Source of the DNA: Fibrobacter sp. UWB16
GTDB taxonomy: Bacteria > Fibrobacterota > Fibrobacteria > Fibrobacterales > Fibrobacteraceae
Direction of reading: 5' to 3'
NCBI RefSeq assembly: GCF_900215325.1
Contig: NZ_OCMS01000001.1
Span: 1,240,001 to 1,304,000 of the forward strand
Length of the DNA: 64,000 bases
Shown here: positions 51,813-59,949 of the stretch, piece after piece
How the letters are laid out: every line of letters begins with the position of its first letter
How positions within the stretch are numbered: the first letter of the stretch is position 1
Position numbers and translations under genes: made by a program
The notes under the pieces: generated by a model
What the model saw: the letters and a program-made list of their open reading frames with translations, nothing else
Databases searched by the model: none
Told to the model about the DNA's origin: nothing

Positions 51813-52862
51813 ATGGACTTTTTTACGAAAATCGATATTCCGGCTGCTGATTGGCAGATTGACTACAATTCTAGGCTCGCATTTTTCGGATCTTGCTTTG
51901 CCGACAACATCTCGGCACAGTTTGCATCGCGAAAATTCAACGTTTTAGCAAATCCGTTCGGGACGGTTTACAATCCGCTTTCAGCGGCGATGCAGATTAA
52001 AGCGATTGCAAACGGGAAAATTTTTGGAGAGGCGGACGTTTTCCAGGACATGCGATTGGGCGTTTCGGAGAGCCGCAACGAGATTCGCGGCCCTTGGCAT
52101 TGCTGGAACGCACACGGCTCGCTCTCGGCAGCAACTCGTGAAGAATGTATTGCAAAATTGAACGCAGCCACGCAAGAAGCTCGAGAGTTTTTGCAGAAAG
52201 CCGACGTCGTGTTTATCACGCTCGGAACCGCGTTCGTGTACTTTTTGAAGGAGAGCGGCATCGCCGTTTCGAATTGCCACAGGCAAAATCCAAACCTGTT
52301 TATTCGCAAGATGATTTCTGTAGACCACGCCACCGAAGCGCTGAAAAGCATCGTGCGGGATTTACTGAAGTTAAAAAATGACCGAATCATTCCGCCTTCG
52401 GCTCGCAATGACGAGCAAGGCAAGAATCGCGAATTTCACATTGTCTTTACGGTTTCGCCGTTACGGCATTTAAGCGATGGCGCACACGAGAACACGCTAT
52501 CGAAAGCGACTTTGCAACTTGCGATAGAGAAGGTCATCAGAGAAATCGTCACAGAGTCTGCGACGACCATCAGTTATTTCCCGAGTTACGAGATCGTGAT
52601 GGACGAGCTGCGCGACTACCGTTTTTACGATGATGACATGATTCATTTGTCAAAGACGGCGGAAGGCTACATTTTCGAGCGCATGGCAGAAACTTACTGC
52701 GACGGGAAAACGCTTGAAGACATCAAGCAGGTCGAAAAGTTCTTGAAAAGCGCGAACCACCGCATACAAGATGTTAATTCGCCCGCCACGGCGGCGTTCT
52801 TGCAAAAGATGCACTCCGAAGCCCAAAAACTCGAAAGACAAATCGAAGGGCTGAAATTATAA
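51813..52862 (+). CDS. GSCFA-domain protein
   Basis: A 349-residue protein with the family-defining motif FFGSCFADNISAQF near residue 28, followed by NVLANPFGTVYNP, WHCWNAHGSLSAA, VFITLGTAFVYF, FTVSPLRHLSDGAHENTLSKATLQ and YFPSYEIVMDELRDYRFYDDDMIHLSKTAEGYIFERM. GSCFA proteins are SGNH-hydrolase-like: the Ser of GSCF and the DxxH near 280 (DDDMIHLS) would be catalytic. Their substrate is not established. It is the only plus-strand gene inside the module array and separates modules 3 and 4. No signal peptide. Confidence 0.88.
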   Translation: MDFFTKIDIPAADWQIDYNSRLAFFGSCFADNISAQFASRKFNVLANPFGTVYNPLSAAMQIKAIANGKIFGEADVFQDMRLGVSESRNEIRGPWHCWNAHGSLSAATREECIAKLNAATQEAREFLQKADVVFITLGTAFVYFLKESGIAVSNCHRQNPNLFIRKMISVDHATEALKSIVRDLLKLKNDRIIPPSARNDEQGKNREFHIVFTVSPLRHLSDGAHENTLSKATLQLAIEKVIREIVTESATTISYFPSYEIVMDELRDYRFYDDDMIHLSKTAEGYIFERMAETYCDGKTLEDIKQVEKFLKSANHRIQDVNSPATAAFLQKMHSEAQKLERQIEGLKL

Positions 52863-52865
52863 CGC

Positions 52866-53030
52866 AGAGGAGATTCCGGCTCAAGGCTGGAATGACAAAG
52901 GAGCCGAGAGATGCAGGAACACGCTTGCATGTTCCTATATCCGAGGCGAACGAGTCATGCACGAAGTGCAATGACAACGCAAAGCGAGAGTTGACTGGAT
53001 CCTTCGTCGCTTCGCGACTCTGGATGACGT
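52866..53030. repeat. Palindromic repeats between GSCFA and module 4
   Basis: GATTCCGGC-tcaa-GGCTGGAATGAC (about 52871-52894), GAACACGCTTGCATGTTC (52918-52935), CATGCACGAAGTGCA, and GACTGGATCC...CTGGATGACG around TCGCTTCGCGA (52993-53030). They look like a composite of several REP-like units. No gene is seen in the gap. Confidence 0.6.
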
Positions 53031-53060
53031 AAAAAAGAAGGCGGGCCGAAGCCCGCCCTC
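53031..53060 (-). terminator. Terminator of FISUMP module 4
   Basis: AGGCGGGC (53039-53046), loop CGAA, GCCCGCC-c-T (53051-53059), with AAAAAA at 53031-53036 giving Ts on the minus strand. A GTTAGGAGGA copy (53067-53076) precedes it. Confidence 0.75.
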
Positions 53061-53118
53061 CTCCTTTCCTCCTAACAAAAAACAGAAAGTGAGAGAGAGA
53101 ATTTTACAGTGAACTTTA

Positions 53119-55041
53119 TTAGTCCTTGATGCAACGGACAAAATACGGATCAAAGACATAGTAGTAAGAATCCGCAGGCCAATAGCTATAACTCATCCTA
53201 TCGCCAATTAGGACTCCGCTCGCGCCAGCAAAAGGACCATCCTGAAAATCAGGAGCCACAATATAGGAACGAATCGGAGCCACAATCATCCAATCACCAT
53301 CTCCATGGTATGGGTGTAAATCGTCCTTCATCCCAAACCCGAAACCGACTTCATCGGCAAGGACCGCGCCCACTCTAGCCGTATCCACTCCATACTGTTC
53401 CACTATATACTGACGCAGGGTTTCCCAATCGCTTTTATTCGGAATTCGCCAGCCATCGGGGCAAATTCCCTGATAAGACGAAGAATTAAATTCAGGAATC
53501 AGCTCCGCATAGTTCCAGTTCCACGCACCCAAGCCACCATTTTCTTCAAATATGGCAGCGCAGTACCCCGTGCCAGCAGCGTCCCACCACAAATTTCCTA
53601 AGCATTCTTCTTCTGGCGAACTACAGGAAATCGCATGCCAAGCGGCTTCGCTGTCGGCCATCACCTTATACGAATACATACACGTATCCGGCATATAGGC
53701 CGTATCACTCGAAGAATCGACTGCCAAGAACCGCACCGATTCCTTGTCAAGATTCATCGCGGCTTCCCAACGGTACTCGCGGCTACTAGCTTCGCAGCTC
53801 GAATTTCTTTCATATGTCCTGCGTTCCGATTCCTTTTTATCAAAGCAAACCGAGCGTTCAAGCAAATCCGCCTTGAGAGAATCTCCCGATGCAGAAATCG
53901 CTCCCGTATAATCCAAATCTTCCGCCATCCACGTTTGCGTTTTTCCATTGATATCGTACGTGACGGTTTTATAAACCTTTCCATCGCGAGCATCGACAAG
54001 TTCACCCGTCGTATACTCGATTGACTTATAACCAGGCACCCATTCACCCGAACGGCACACGATCATCGAGGAATTATATTCATATTGGTTCAGTTCAAAC
54101 ATTTCTCCTTCATTTTTCTCTGTACACTGGGCGTGTCCCATTTTCTTCGCCCAATAGCCAAGCTTGTATTTCAGCATCTTTATCGTATTCCAATACATCT
54201 GTTCCTTACCTTCAGACGCGTAAACCTTAGGAGGAACATTCCAATATTGTTCAATCAGCATTTCCAGATTATCGTGATTAGGAACCACATTCGTATCTAG
54301 CCCTGCATATTCCTGGACCAGTTGTCTTACAAATGCAAGTTCCTCATTTTCTGCACTGTCGAGGCTTTCAAAGCGGCCCAGTTTCTTATATATTCCATAA
54401 TTTTCAAGAACCAGACGTTCGGCCTCCACATTCGCCTCGTCAAACGAACTTCCCGAAGCGACAAGCCCTCGAACTACAGGACTTTTCATGTGAGTCAAAA
54501 TATTGATACTGACATTTTCCGATTTACGCAGATCAATAACAGCACTCAACATTCTTGAATACTCAATTTGATCGTAATCATCACTAAAGTAGATATCACT
54601 CCGGTAATATTTCAGTTCTTCTCGACCACACTCTATACTACCGCAAGATTCCAGCACGGACACTAACACATACGGACTATGGAAGGCAATGTTTTCAAAA
54701 GAGAATTTACCGTCATCGCTCAAAACGGTATCTATAACGTAGTTACCGGTCGTATCAAGCGTTACGGAATCCAGCTCGAACAATGTGACAACAGAGCCCT
54801 TCTTTACAGTAACATCGTTTTCGGCACTCCAGGAAATTTCCTGTCCGCTACTAGTCCTCGCCGACAACATACTCGGATAAACATTTCCAATACGGCCCGC
54901 CATGGCATAGACGCCAGTCTCTTCGACGGTGCCACCGGCAACATTGTTTCCTGAATCCGTTTCCGAGCACGCTGCAAACATAAAGGCGAGCAGCATCGCC
55001 ATTTTGCAGACAAACTGTCCGCTAAATTTTGAGTAATTCAT
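53119..55041 (-). CDS. FISUMP-domain lipoprotein, module 4
   Basis: A 640-residue lipoprotein (signal FVCKMAMLLAFMFAAC, lipobox FAAC near residue 25). It has the same plan as the others: beta sandwich (YAMAGRIGNVYPSML, GSVVTLFELDSVTLDTTGNYVIDTVLSDDGKFSFENIAFHSPYVLVSVLESC), a helical region (SPVVRGLVASGSSFDEANVEAERLVLENYGIYKKLG), and the FISUMP domain (GELVDARDGKVYKTVTYDINGKTQTWMAEDLDY, CPDGWRIPNKSDWETLRQYI, FVRCIKD). It carries an insertion of about 45 residues with several Cys (SCSSPEEECLGNLWWDAAGTGYC). The ribosome site is TTGGAGG 10 bp after the regulator stop, a slightly looser arrangement than in modules 1-3. Confidence 0.88.
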   Translation of the reverse strand: MNYSKFSGQFVCKMAMLLAFMFAACSETDSGNNVAGGTVEETGVYAMAGRIGNVYPSMLSARTSSGQEISWSAENDVTVKKGSVVTLFELDSVTLDTTGNYVIDTVLSDDGKFSFENIAFHSPYVLVSVLESCGSIECGREELKYYRSDIYFSDDYDQIEYSRMLSAVIDLRKSENVSINILTHMKSPVVRGLVASGSSFDEANVEAERLVLENYGIYKKLGRFESLDSAENEELAFVRQLVQEYAGLDTNVVPNHDNLEMLIEQYWNVPPKVYASEGKEQMYWNTIKMLKYKLGYWAKKMGHAQCTEKNEGEMFELNQYEYNSSMIVCRSGEWVPGYKSIEYTTGELVDARDGKVYKTVTYDINGKTQTWMAEDLDYTGAISASGDSLKADLLERSVCFDKKESERRTYERNSSCEASSREYRWEAAMNLDKESVRFLAVDSSSDTAYMPDTCMYSYKVMADSEAAWHAISCSSPEEECLGNLWWDAAGTGYCAAIFEENGGLGAWNWNYAELIPEFNSSSYQGICPDGWRIPNKSDWETLRQYIVEQYGVDTARVGAVLADEVGFGFGMKDDLHPYHGDGDWMIVAPIRSYIVAPDFQDGPFAGASGVLIGDRMSYSYWPADSYYYVFDPYFVRCIKD

Positions 55042-55054
55042 GATTCCTCCAACT

Positions 55055-55885
55055 CTATTTTTTTAATTCTTGTTTTTGCGTCAGCGGGAAAAGCTGCATG
55101 TTCAGGCGATAGACTTCGTCTGTAGCGGCGTTTTTCCGAGCAATGGCGATAACTTTTTTACGGCAATCGGCAATTTCTTGCACGATTTCATCGTAGCCTT
55201 CTTTAGTGATACCGAATGTAACACCCGAGAAATTTCGCTTGTCCTGAGCGACACCTTCAATCGCCTCAAGCGCGAGTTCGCCCATTTGGCGGTGCATCGT
55301 GCGGACAGCCAAAGGCGTTACCCCCATGGGGCCCGTTGTCAAGGACTTTTCCGTTTGTACGTAATTGCCTTCGTCATCTTTTTTCAGGAATCCGCCTTTG
55401 ACGAGGAAGTTCAGCACATCGCTGACTTCGGCAGCGGTAATTTCTGGGCGGCAGGCATGAGCTAGAGCAAGCGGTTTTGCGCCAGGCATTGATGGAGCGA
55501 GTTCACGAATGACCGGATTTTTCCAGCTTTCGAAAAAGCGGAAAGCATCGCCTTCCAAGATTTTAGCCTTGTGGGCGTCCGCAATTGCAAGCATTTTGCT
55601 GAAAGCGGCCTTCTTTTCTGTGTCCGTCTTGGCGTGGTCAAACTTGACCATTTCGGTGAAATATTCGCGTTCGTAATCGAACAAGCGCATGGCATCTGCC
55701 ACGCGAGCGGCCGCCGAATCGCTCAAATTGAAGCGGCCTTCGCTCACGTATTTTAGATAAACACGCGAAGAAAAACCTGCTTCGTTCGCGAACTCCTGCC
55801 AAGTAAACGCAGATTTCGCCTTTTTATCGGCATAGTAATCTGCAATATACTGGCGATAGCTCGTATATTCCAGGATTTCTCTCAT
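55055..55885 (-). CDS. TIGR02147/DUF4423 protein, putative regulator of module 4
   Basis: A 276-residue paralogue (MREILEYTSYRQYIADYYADKKAKSAF). HTH-like segment FTWQEFANEAGFSSRVYLKYVSEGRFNLSDSAAARVADAMRL; it has Arg where the other three have Pro after GFSS, inside the likely recognition region. DUF4423-type part: PEITAAEVSDVLNFLVKGGFLKKDDEGNYVQTEKSLTTGPM, DKRNFSGVTFGITKEGYDEIVQEIADCRKKV. It ends in TQKQELKK. It is upstream of the module 4 lipoprotein and downstream of its own paired boxes, which differ from those of modules 2 and 3. Confidence 0.85.
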   Translation of the reverse strand: MREILEYTSYRQYIADYYADKKAKSAFTWQEFANEAGFSSRVYLKYVSEGRFNLSDSAAARVADAMRLFDYEREYFTEMVKFDHAKTDTEKKAAFSKMLAIADAHKAKILEGDAFRFFESWKNPVIRELAPSMPGAKPLALAHACRPEITAAEVSDVLNFLVKGGFLKKDDEGNYVQTEKSLTTGPMGVTPLAVRTMHRQMGELALEAIEGVAQDKRNFSGVTFGITKEGYDEIVQEIADCRKKVIAIARKNAATDEVYRLNMQLFPLTQKQELKK

Positions 55886-55941
55886 TTTTCCTCCTTTATT
55901 TTGAATTGGAGATTTTACCCGTCCAAATCACTCTCGAAGCC

Positions 55942-56072
55942 AAATATACAACAAAAATTTAAAAACAGCAATAGTCTACAACACAAAATAGTGATTTTTG
56001 TTAAAATTATTGTGATTTTACAGATTATTATAAAATTTTAATCATTTTCCACAACACAAAAGTATTGTAGAT
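55942..56072 (-). promoter_or_regulatory. Promoter and paired boxes of module 4
   Basis: TATATTT -10-like element (complement at 55942-55948). Two identical copies of ACAACACAAAA lie at 55978-55988 (29 bp upstream of the -10 element, preceded by CAATAG) and 56051-56061, 73 bp apart. Both have the variant AACACA instead of AATATA. The upper one is part of CYACAA...TTGTAG. Confidence 0.6.
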
Positions 56073-56084
56073 TTTTTTTCAATA

Positions 56085-56412
56085 GGGAATGGCGATCCCG
56101 GAACGGAGTCCGGGATGACAACGCAAAAGGAGACGCCCGCTCACTTCGACTGCGCTCAGCACAGGCTCCGACGGGCATGACAATACGATGGAATGGCGAT
56201 TCCGGCACCCCGGAACACGTCCGGGGCAGGCTCAAGCCGGGATGACAATGTAAAGGGAGATGCCCTCCCCATACGCGGATCACGACTACAAAGCAGCAAA
56301 ACTGCAAGTAGTCAAAGAGATCAAGTCGGGCATGGCAATACGATGGAATGGCGATCCCGGCACAAGGCCGGGATGACAATGTAAAGGAAATGCGCGGGCG
56401 TTGCGCCCGCAG
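56085..56412. repeat. Composite block of palindromic and direct repeats
   Basis: Three AATGGCGATYCCGG...CCGGGATGACAA palindromic units and other short palindromes. A 34-bp near-identical direct repeat starts near 56173 and 56331 (GCATGRCAATACGATGGAAT, then GGCGATYCCGGCAC). GCGGGCG-ttg-CGCCCGC at 56395-56411 could act as terminator of the helicase gene. No gene is seen in the 535-bp gap. Confidence 0.7.
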
Positions 56413-56419
56413 CGATATT

Positions 56420-57955
56420 TTAATGCTGTTGGGATTGCGATTCGCGCATGCGGCGGCGAGCACGGGAACCCGGGCGGTTACGGCGATGACGGCGACCGCC
56501 GTTCTGCGGATTCGGGGTGTTGTCGGCAGGAGCGTTCTGCGCGTTCACATTCTGGGCGGAATTGCGAGATTCATTGCGAGAGTCCTGTTCGTGATTGCGC
56601 GGAGCATTGTTACGCTGAAGATTTTCATCATTTGCATTACGGGCATTCTCGCGATTTTCATTGCGGTTGTCCTTGCGACCGCGAGGACCGCGATTATCCT
56701 TATGCGAACCTTGTTTATTGCGAGTTTTCGCAGCGCAGGCCTGAGCTTCTTCGCGCGACATGCGACCGCGAGAATTGCGCATCATGCTTTCGGCAGTTTC
56801 TTTTTGCGGAGGCGGGAGCTTCTCGTAAATGCTCTGATCGCCTTCCGGGATTTTCACACGAGTAAGCTTTTCAATCCCGCGCAAATCGGATTCTTCGTCC
56901 GGAGAACAGAACGAAATAGCAACGCCTTCCTTCCCTGCACGGGCCGTACGGCCAATGCGATGCACGAACGTTTCGTGTTCATTCGGCAAGTCGTAATTGA
57001 ATACATGGCTCACATCGTCCACGTCAATGCCACGTGCAGCAATGTCTGTAGCCACAAGTACTCGAATTTGTTCGCACTTAAAATTTCCGAGAGCTTCTTG
57101 ACGACGGTTCTGGCTCTTGTTCCCGTGAATGGCGGCACACTTGATGCCGGCCTTTTCGAGAACGCGCACAATTTTATCGGCACCATGCTTTGTACGACAG
57201 AAGACAAGCACCTTTTTCATTTCAGGGTGTTCTGCCAAGAGTTCCTTGAGGAGAGCCCCCTTGCGGCGCTTGTCAATGCGGTAAAGTTCCTGACGGATGC
57301 GTTCAATCGGAGTGCTCTGCGGCGCAACTTCAACACGCACCGGATTCGGGCGCAAAATCGTCGCGGCAAGTTTCGAAATTTCTTCCGGCATCGTAGCACT
57401 AAAGAACAAATTCTGTCGGTCTTGCGGGAGCATCGCGACGACCTTGCGGATATCATGGATAAAGCCCATGTCCAGCATGCGGTCTGCTTCGTCAAGCACA
57501 AAGAATTCAAGCTTCTTGAGCGACACGGCCTTTTGACCAATTAAATCCAACAAACGTCCTGGGGTAGCGACAAGCACATCGACACCACGAATAAGCTTTT
57601 GCTTTTGCGGATTGTCGTTCACGCCACCAAAAATGCACGCCGTCGAAATCGCCGTGAACTGCGCATAATCCTTGAAGCAGTCTTCCACCTGGATGGCAAG
57701 CTCACGTGTCGGCAACAAAATCAAAGCACGGCAAGTTTTGGGAGAACGGAACTTCCCGGAATCCAAAAGTCGCTGCAAAATCGGGAGAGCAAAAGCAGCC
57801 GTCTTACCGGTTCCCGTCTGAGCAATTCCCAAGAGATCCTTGCCTTCGAGAAGGCTCGGGATGGAACGTTCTTGAATCGGGGTCGGGGTTTCGTAACCAA
57901 CAGCGCGGACAGCCCGCTGCAATGGATTTGCCAAAGGAAGTTCTTCAAATTTCAT
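56420..57955 (-). CDS. rhlE: DEAD-box RNA helicase, RhlE-like
   Basis: A 511-residue ATP-dependent RNA helicase; ATG 57955 (MKFEELPLANPLQRAVRAVGY) is used rather than the start three codons upstream. Motifs: Q motif TPTPIQERSIP, Walker A AQTGTGKTAAF, PTRELA, GVDVLVATPGRLLD, DEAD box VLDEADRMLD, FSATMP, VLVATDIAARGIDVDDVSHVFNYDLP and HRIGRTARAGKEG. The last about 110 residues are rich in Asn, Arg and Gln (RNKQGSHKDNRGPRGRKDNRNEN), a disordered RNA-binding tail usual in RhlE-type proteins. It unwinds short RNA duplexes in ribosome assembly or RNA decay. It is a single gene with 45 bp to the upstream diguanylate cyclase. Confidence 0.9.
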   Translation of the reverse strand: MKFEELPLANPLQRAVRAVGYETPTPIQERSIPSLLEGKDLLGIAQTGTGKTAAFALPILQRLLDSGKFRSPKTCRALILLPTRELAIQVEDCFKDYAQFTAISTACIFGGVNDNPQKQKLIRGVDVLVATPGRLLDLIGQKAVSLKKLEFFVLDEADRMLDMGFIHDIRKVVAMLPQDRQNLFFSATMPEEISKLAATILRPNPVRVEVAPQSTPIERIRQELYRIDKRRKGALLKELLAEHPEMKKVLVFCRTKHGADKIVRVLEKAGIKCAAIHGNKSQNRRQEALGNFKCEQIRVLVATDIAARGIDVDDVSHVFNYDLPNEHETFVHRIGRTARAGKEGVAISFCSPDEESDLRGIEKLTRVKIPEGDQSIYEKLPPPQKETAESMMRNSRGRMSREEAQACAAKTRNKQGSHKDNRGPRGRKDNRNENRENARNANDENLQRNNAPRNHEQDSRNESRNSAQNVNAQNAPADNTPNPQNGGRRHRRNRPGSRARRRMRESQSQQH

Positions 57956-57999
57956 ACTGCGCAAAGATAGAAAAAGAGAGGCTTATACCTCTCGAACAG

Positions 58000-59157
58000 T
58001 CAGCGCTTACGGCGATTCATTTCGGCATGAGCGGCATAGAACGCTTCTTTATCCTCGTACATGCGCTCATCAACAGCGTTAATAAAGGCATCCGCACTTT
58101 CGTTCTTCATGTCGAACTTGTGGAAGCCAACAGAAATAAAAAGTTTGTAGGGTTTGTCAGTTTCTTTATTGAATTTATCAAAAGAGTGGCGGATTCGAGC
58201 AAGGCAATTTTCTATTGCAACGTCATCTTGAGTATTCAACAAAATAATAAATTCATCGCCCGCATAGCGAACTACGCTACCTGCGTTACCCACCGCCGAT
58301 TTCAGGATTCGGGCCGTTATCACCAATGCATCGTCACCCACCGCATGGCCTAATTCATCGTTGATACGCTTGAACCCATTCAAGTCAATCATGATACCCG
58401 TAATGTTCAACTTCGTCCGGTCCGTAAGTTTGTCCAACAGATAATTCAAATAGGAACGGTTAAAAAGACCTGTCAGCTGGTCATGGTAAATCATTTCGTT
58501 CTGGAGACTCGCAAGCACGCCCGCAATCGAGACGGCGATACTCGTCGGAATCACAGAAATTCCATAATAAAGCGACTGCACCACACCACCGATGAGAATC
58601 GGCGCGAGATAAACCCAAATCGGGAAAAACTTGAGGATGCCGCCCTTTGAGCGCGCCTTGATATAAACCACAACGCTATAAACGACAAAAAAGTAATCTA
58701 CCACTAAGAAGAAAGCGTACAGATCAGTTCTCGAATAAAGGTTGTTCTCGTCGATAGAAAATACAATCGGCGTAAAGATATTTATCAAGAGCAAAGTAAT
58801 GCCAACGGCAACAATTGAGTCGAGCACAATTCTAGAACGGCGCGGGATTCCACCATTCAAATGGAACGAAAGGAATCGCACCCAGAAAAAGCTTGCAAGC
58901 ATATTCGCCGCAAAAAGCCACGTACTCGTCGCATAAACGGCAATCTTTGGAACAAGGCCGGGCACGCCCTTCATCGAATAAGAAATCGGGTCGGCTATGC
59001 AGCTCGTGAGAGCAAGGAACATCATCAATAGCAAATTCCGGTCCGCACGGCTGCGCGTCTGGAAACGCCATAAATTACAAACAATCATGACAGCAATCAG
59101 AACTATCCCGATTACGTTTGTAACATAAATGCTTTCTAGATTAAATAACGGCTCCAT
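58000..59157 (-). CDS. Membrane diguanylate cyclase (GGDEF)
   Basis: A 385-residue protein with about seven membrane segments over residues 1-220 and a GGDEF domain at about 228-380: DQLTGLFNRSYLNYLLDKL, GIMIDLNGFKRINDELGHAVGDDAL and the active-site loop VVRYAGDEFIILL (about 300). AGDEF is an accepted active variant, so c-di-GMP synthesis is likely, in contrast to the degenerate protein at 24679. The membrane part is probably a sensor of unknown signal. It is a single gene with about 100 bp to the next gene upstream. Confidence 0.88.
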   Translation of the reverse strand: MEPLFNLESIYVTNVIGIVLIAVMIVCNLWRFQTRSRADRNLLLMMFLALTSCIADPISYSMKGVPGLVPKIAVYATSTWLFAANMLASFFWVRFLSFHLNGGIPRRSRIVLDSIVAVGITLLLINIFTPIVFSIDENNLYSRTDLYAFFLVVDYFFVVYSVVVYIKARSKGGILKFFPIWVYLAPILIGGVVQSLYYGISVIPTSIAVSIAGVLASLQNEMIYHDQLTGLFNRSYLNYLLDKLTDRTKLNITGIMIDLNGFKRINDELGHAVGDDALVITARILKSAVGNAGSVVRYAGDEFIILLNTQDDVAIENCLARIRHSFDKFNKETDKPYKLFISVGFHKFDMKNESADAFINAVDERMYEDKEAFYAAHAEMNRRKR

Positions 59158-59262
59158 ATTTCCAACCTGCTCCCTAATTATACATTATAATTAGGCAATC
59201 TTGGCAATAAGGGTTCCGCAGAAAAACGCTTTTTGCAACAAAAAAAAAGAAGTTTCAAGAAA

Positions 59263-59949
59263 TTATTTAGGACTTTTCTGGCGTCCAAAACTCCCGATAG
59301 GGTATTTCACCACCAAAGTTGCCGCCTTGTTGCCGAGGAACTGGATAACCTCCACCATCGCAATGATGATAACGACCGATTCGATCATTACGTCAGTACG
59401 GAAACGCTGGTAGCCATAACGGATGGCTAGATCACCAAGACCTCCCCCGCCGATTGCCCCCGCCATCGCCGAATAGCCAATCAGCGTGATTATAGTCAAA
59501 GTAACACCAGAAATAATCGATGGAAGCGCTTCGGGAATCAACACTTTTCGCACCACCTGACGTTTGGATGCGCCCATGGCAACAGCCGCCTGGATTACGC
59601 CCTTGTCCACCTCGTTCAACGCCGTTTCGGTCAAGCGCGCAATAAAAGGAGCCGCCGCAATGGATAGCGGAATAATCGTAGCCTCAGTTCCAATCGCCGT
59701 ACCCAACACCACACGGGAAAGCGGGAACAGCACAATCATCAAAATCACGAACGGGAACGAACGTAGCACATTCACGATACGGCTAATTAATTGATACGGA
59801 ATAATTTTGGGAGCGATACCGCGCGGGGATGTGACAAATAAGAAAATTCCAAGAGGAAATCCGAGAAGAATCGCGAACAACGTCGAAAAGAAAACCATGA
59901 CGACAGTTTCCCAAGTCGATTGCAAAACCAGTTCTGTTATAGGACTCAT
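59263..59949 (-). CDS. metI: Methionine ABC transporter permease MetI
   Basis: A 228-residue permease with five to six membrane helices. The MetI family features are visible: STLFAILLGFPLGIFLF, NVLRSFPFVILMIVLFPLSRVVLGTAIGT, and the EAA-type coupling loop AVAMGASKRQVVRKVLIPEALPSIISGVTLTIITLIGYSAMAGAIGGGGLGDLAIRYGYQRF. It imports D- or L-methionine with MetN and MetQ. The ATG overlaps the metN stop by 4 bp, so translation is coupled. Confidence 0.93.
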   Translation of the reverse strand: MSPITELVLQSTWETVVMVFFSTLFAILLGFPLGIFLFVTSPRGIAPKIIPYQLISRIVNVLRSFPFVILMIVLFPLSRVVLGTAIGTEATIIPLSIAAAPFIARLTETALNEVDKGVIQAAVAMGASKRQVVRKVLIPEALPSIISGVTLTIITLIGYSAMAGAIGGGGLGDLAIRYGYQRFRTDVMIESVVIIIAMVEVIQFLGNKAATLVVKYPIGSFGRQKSPK

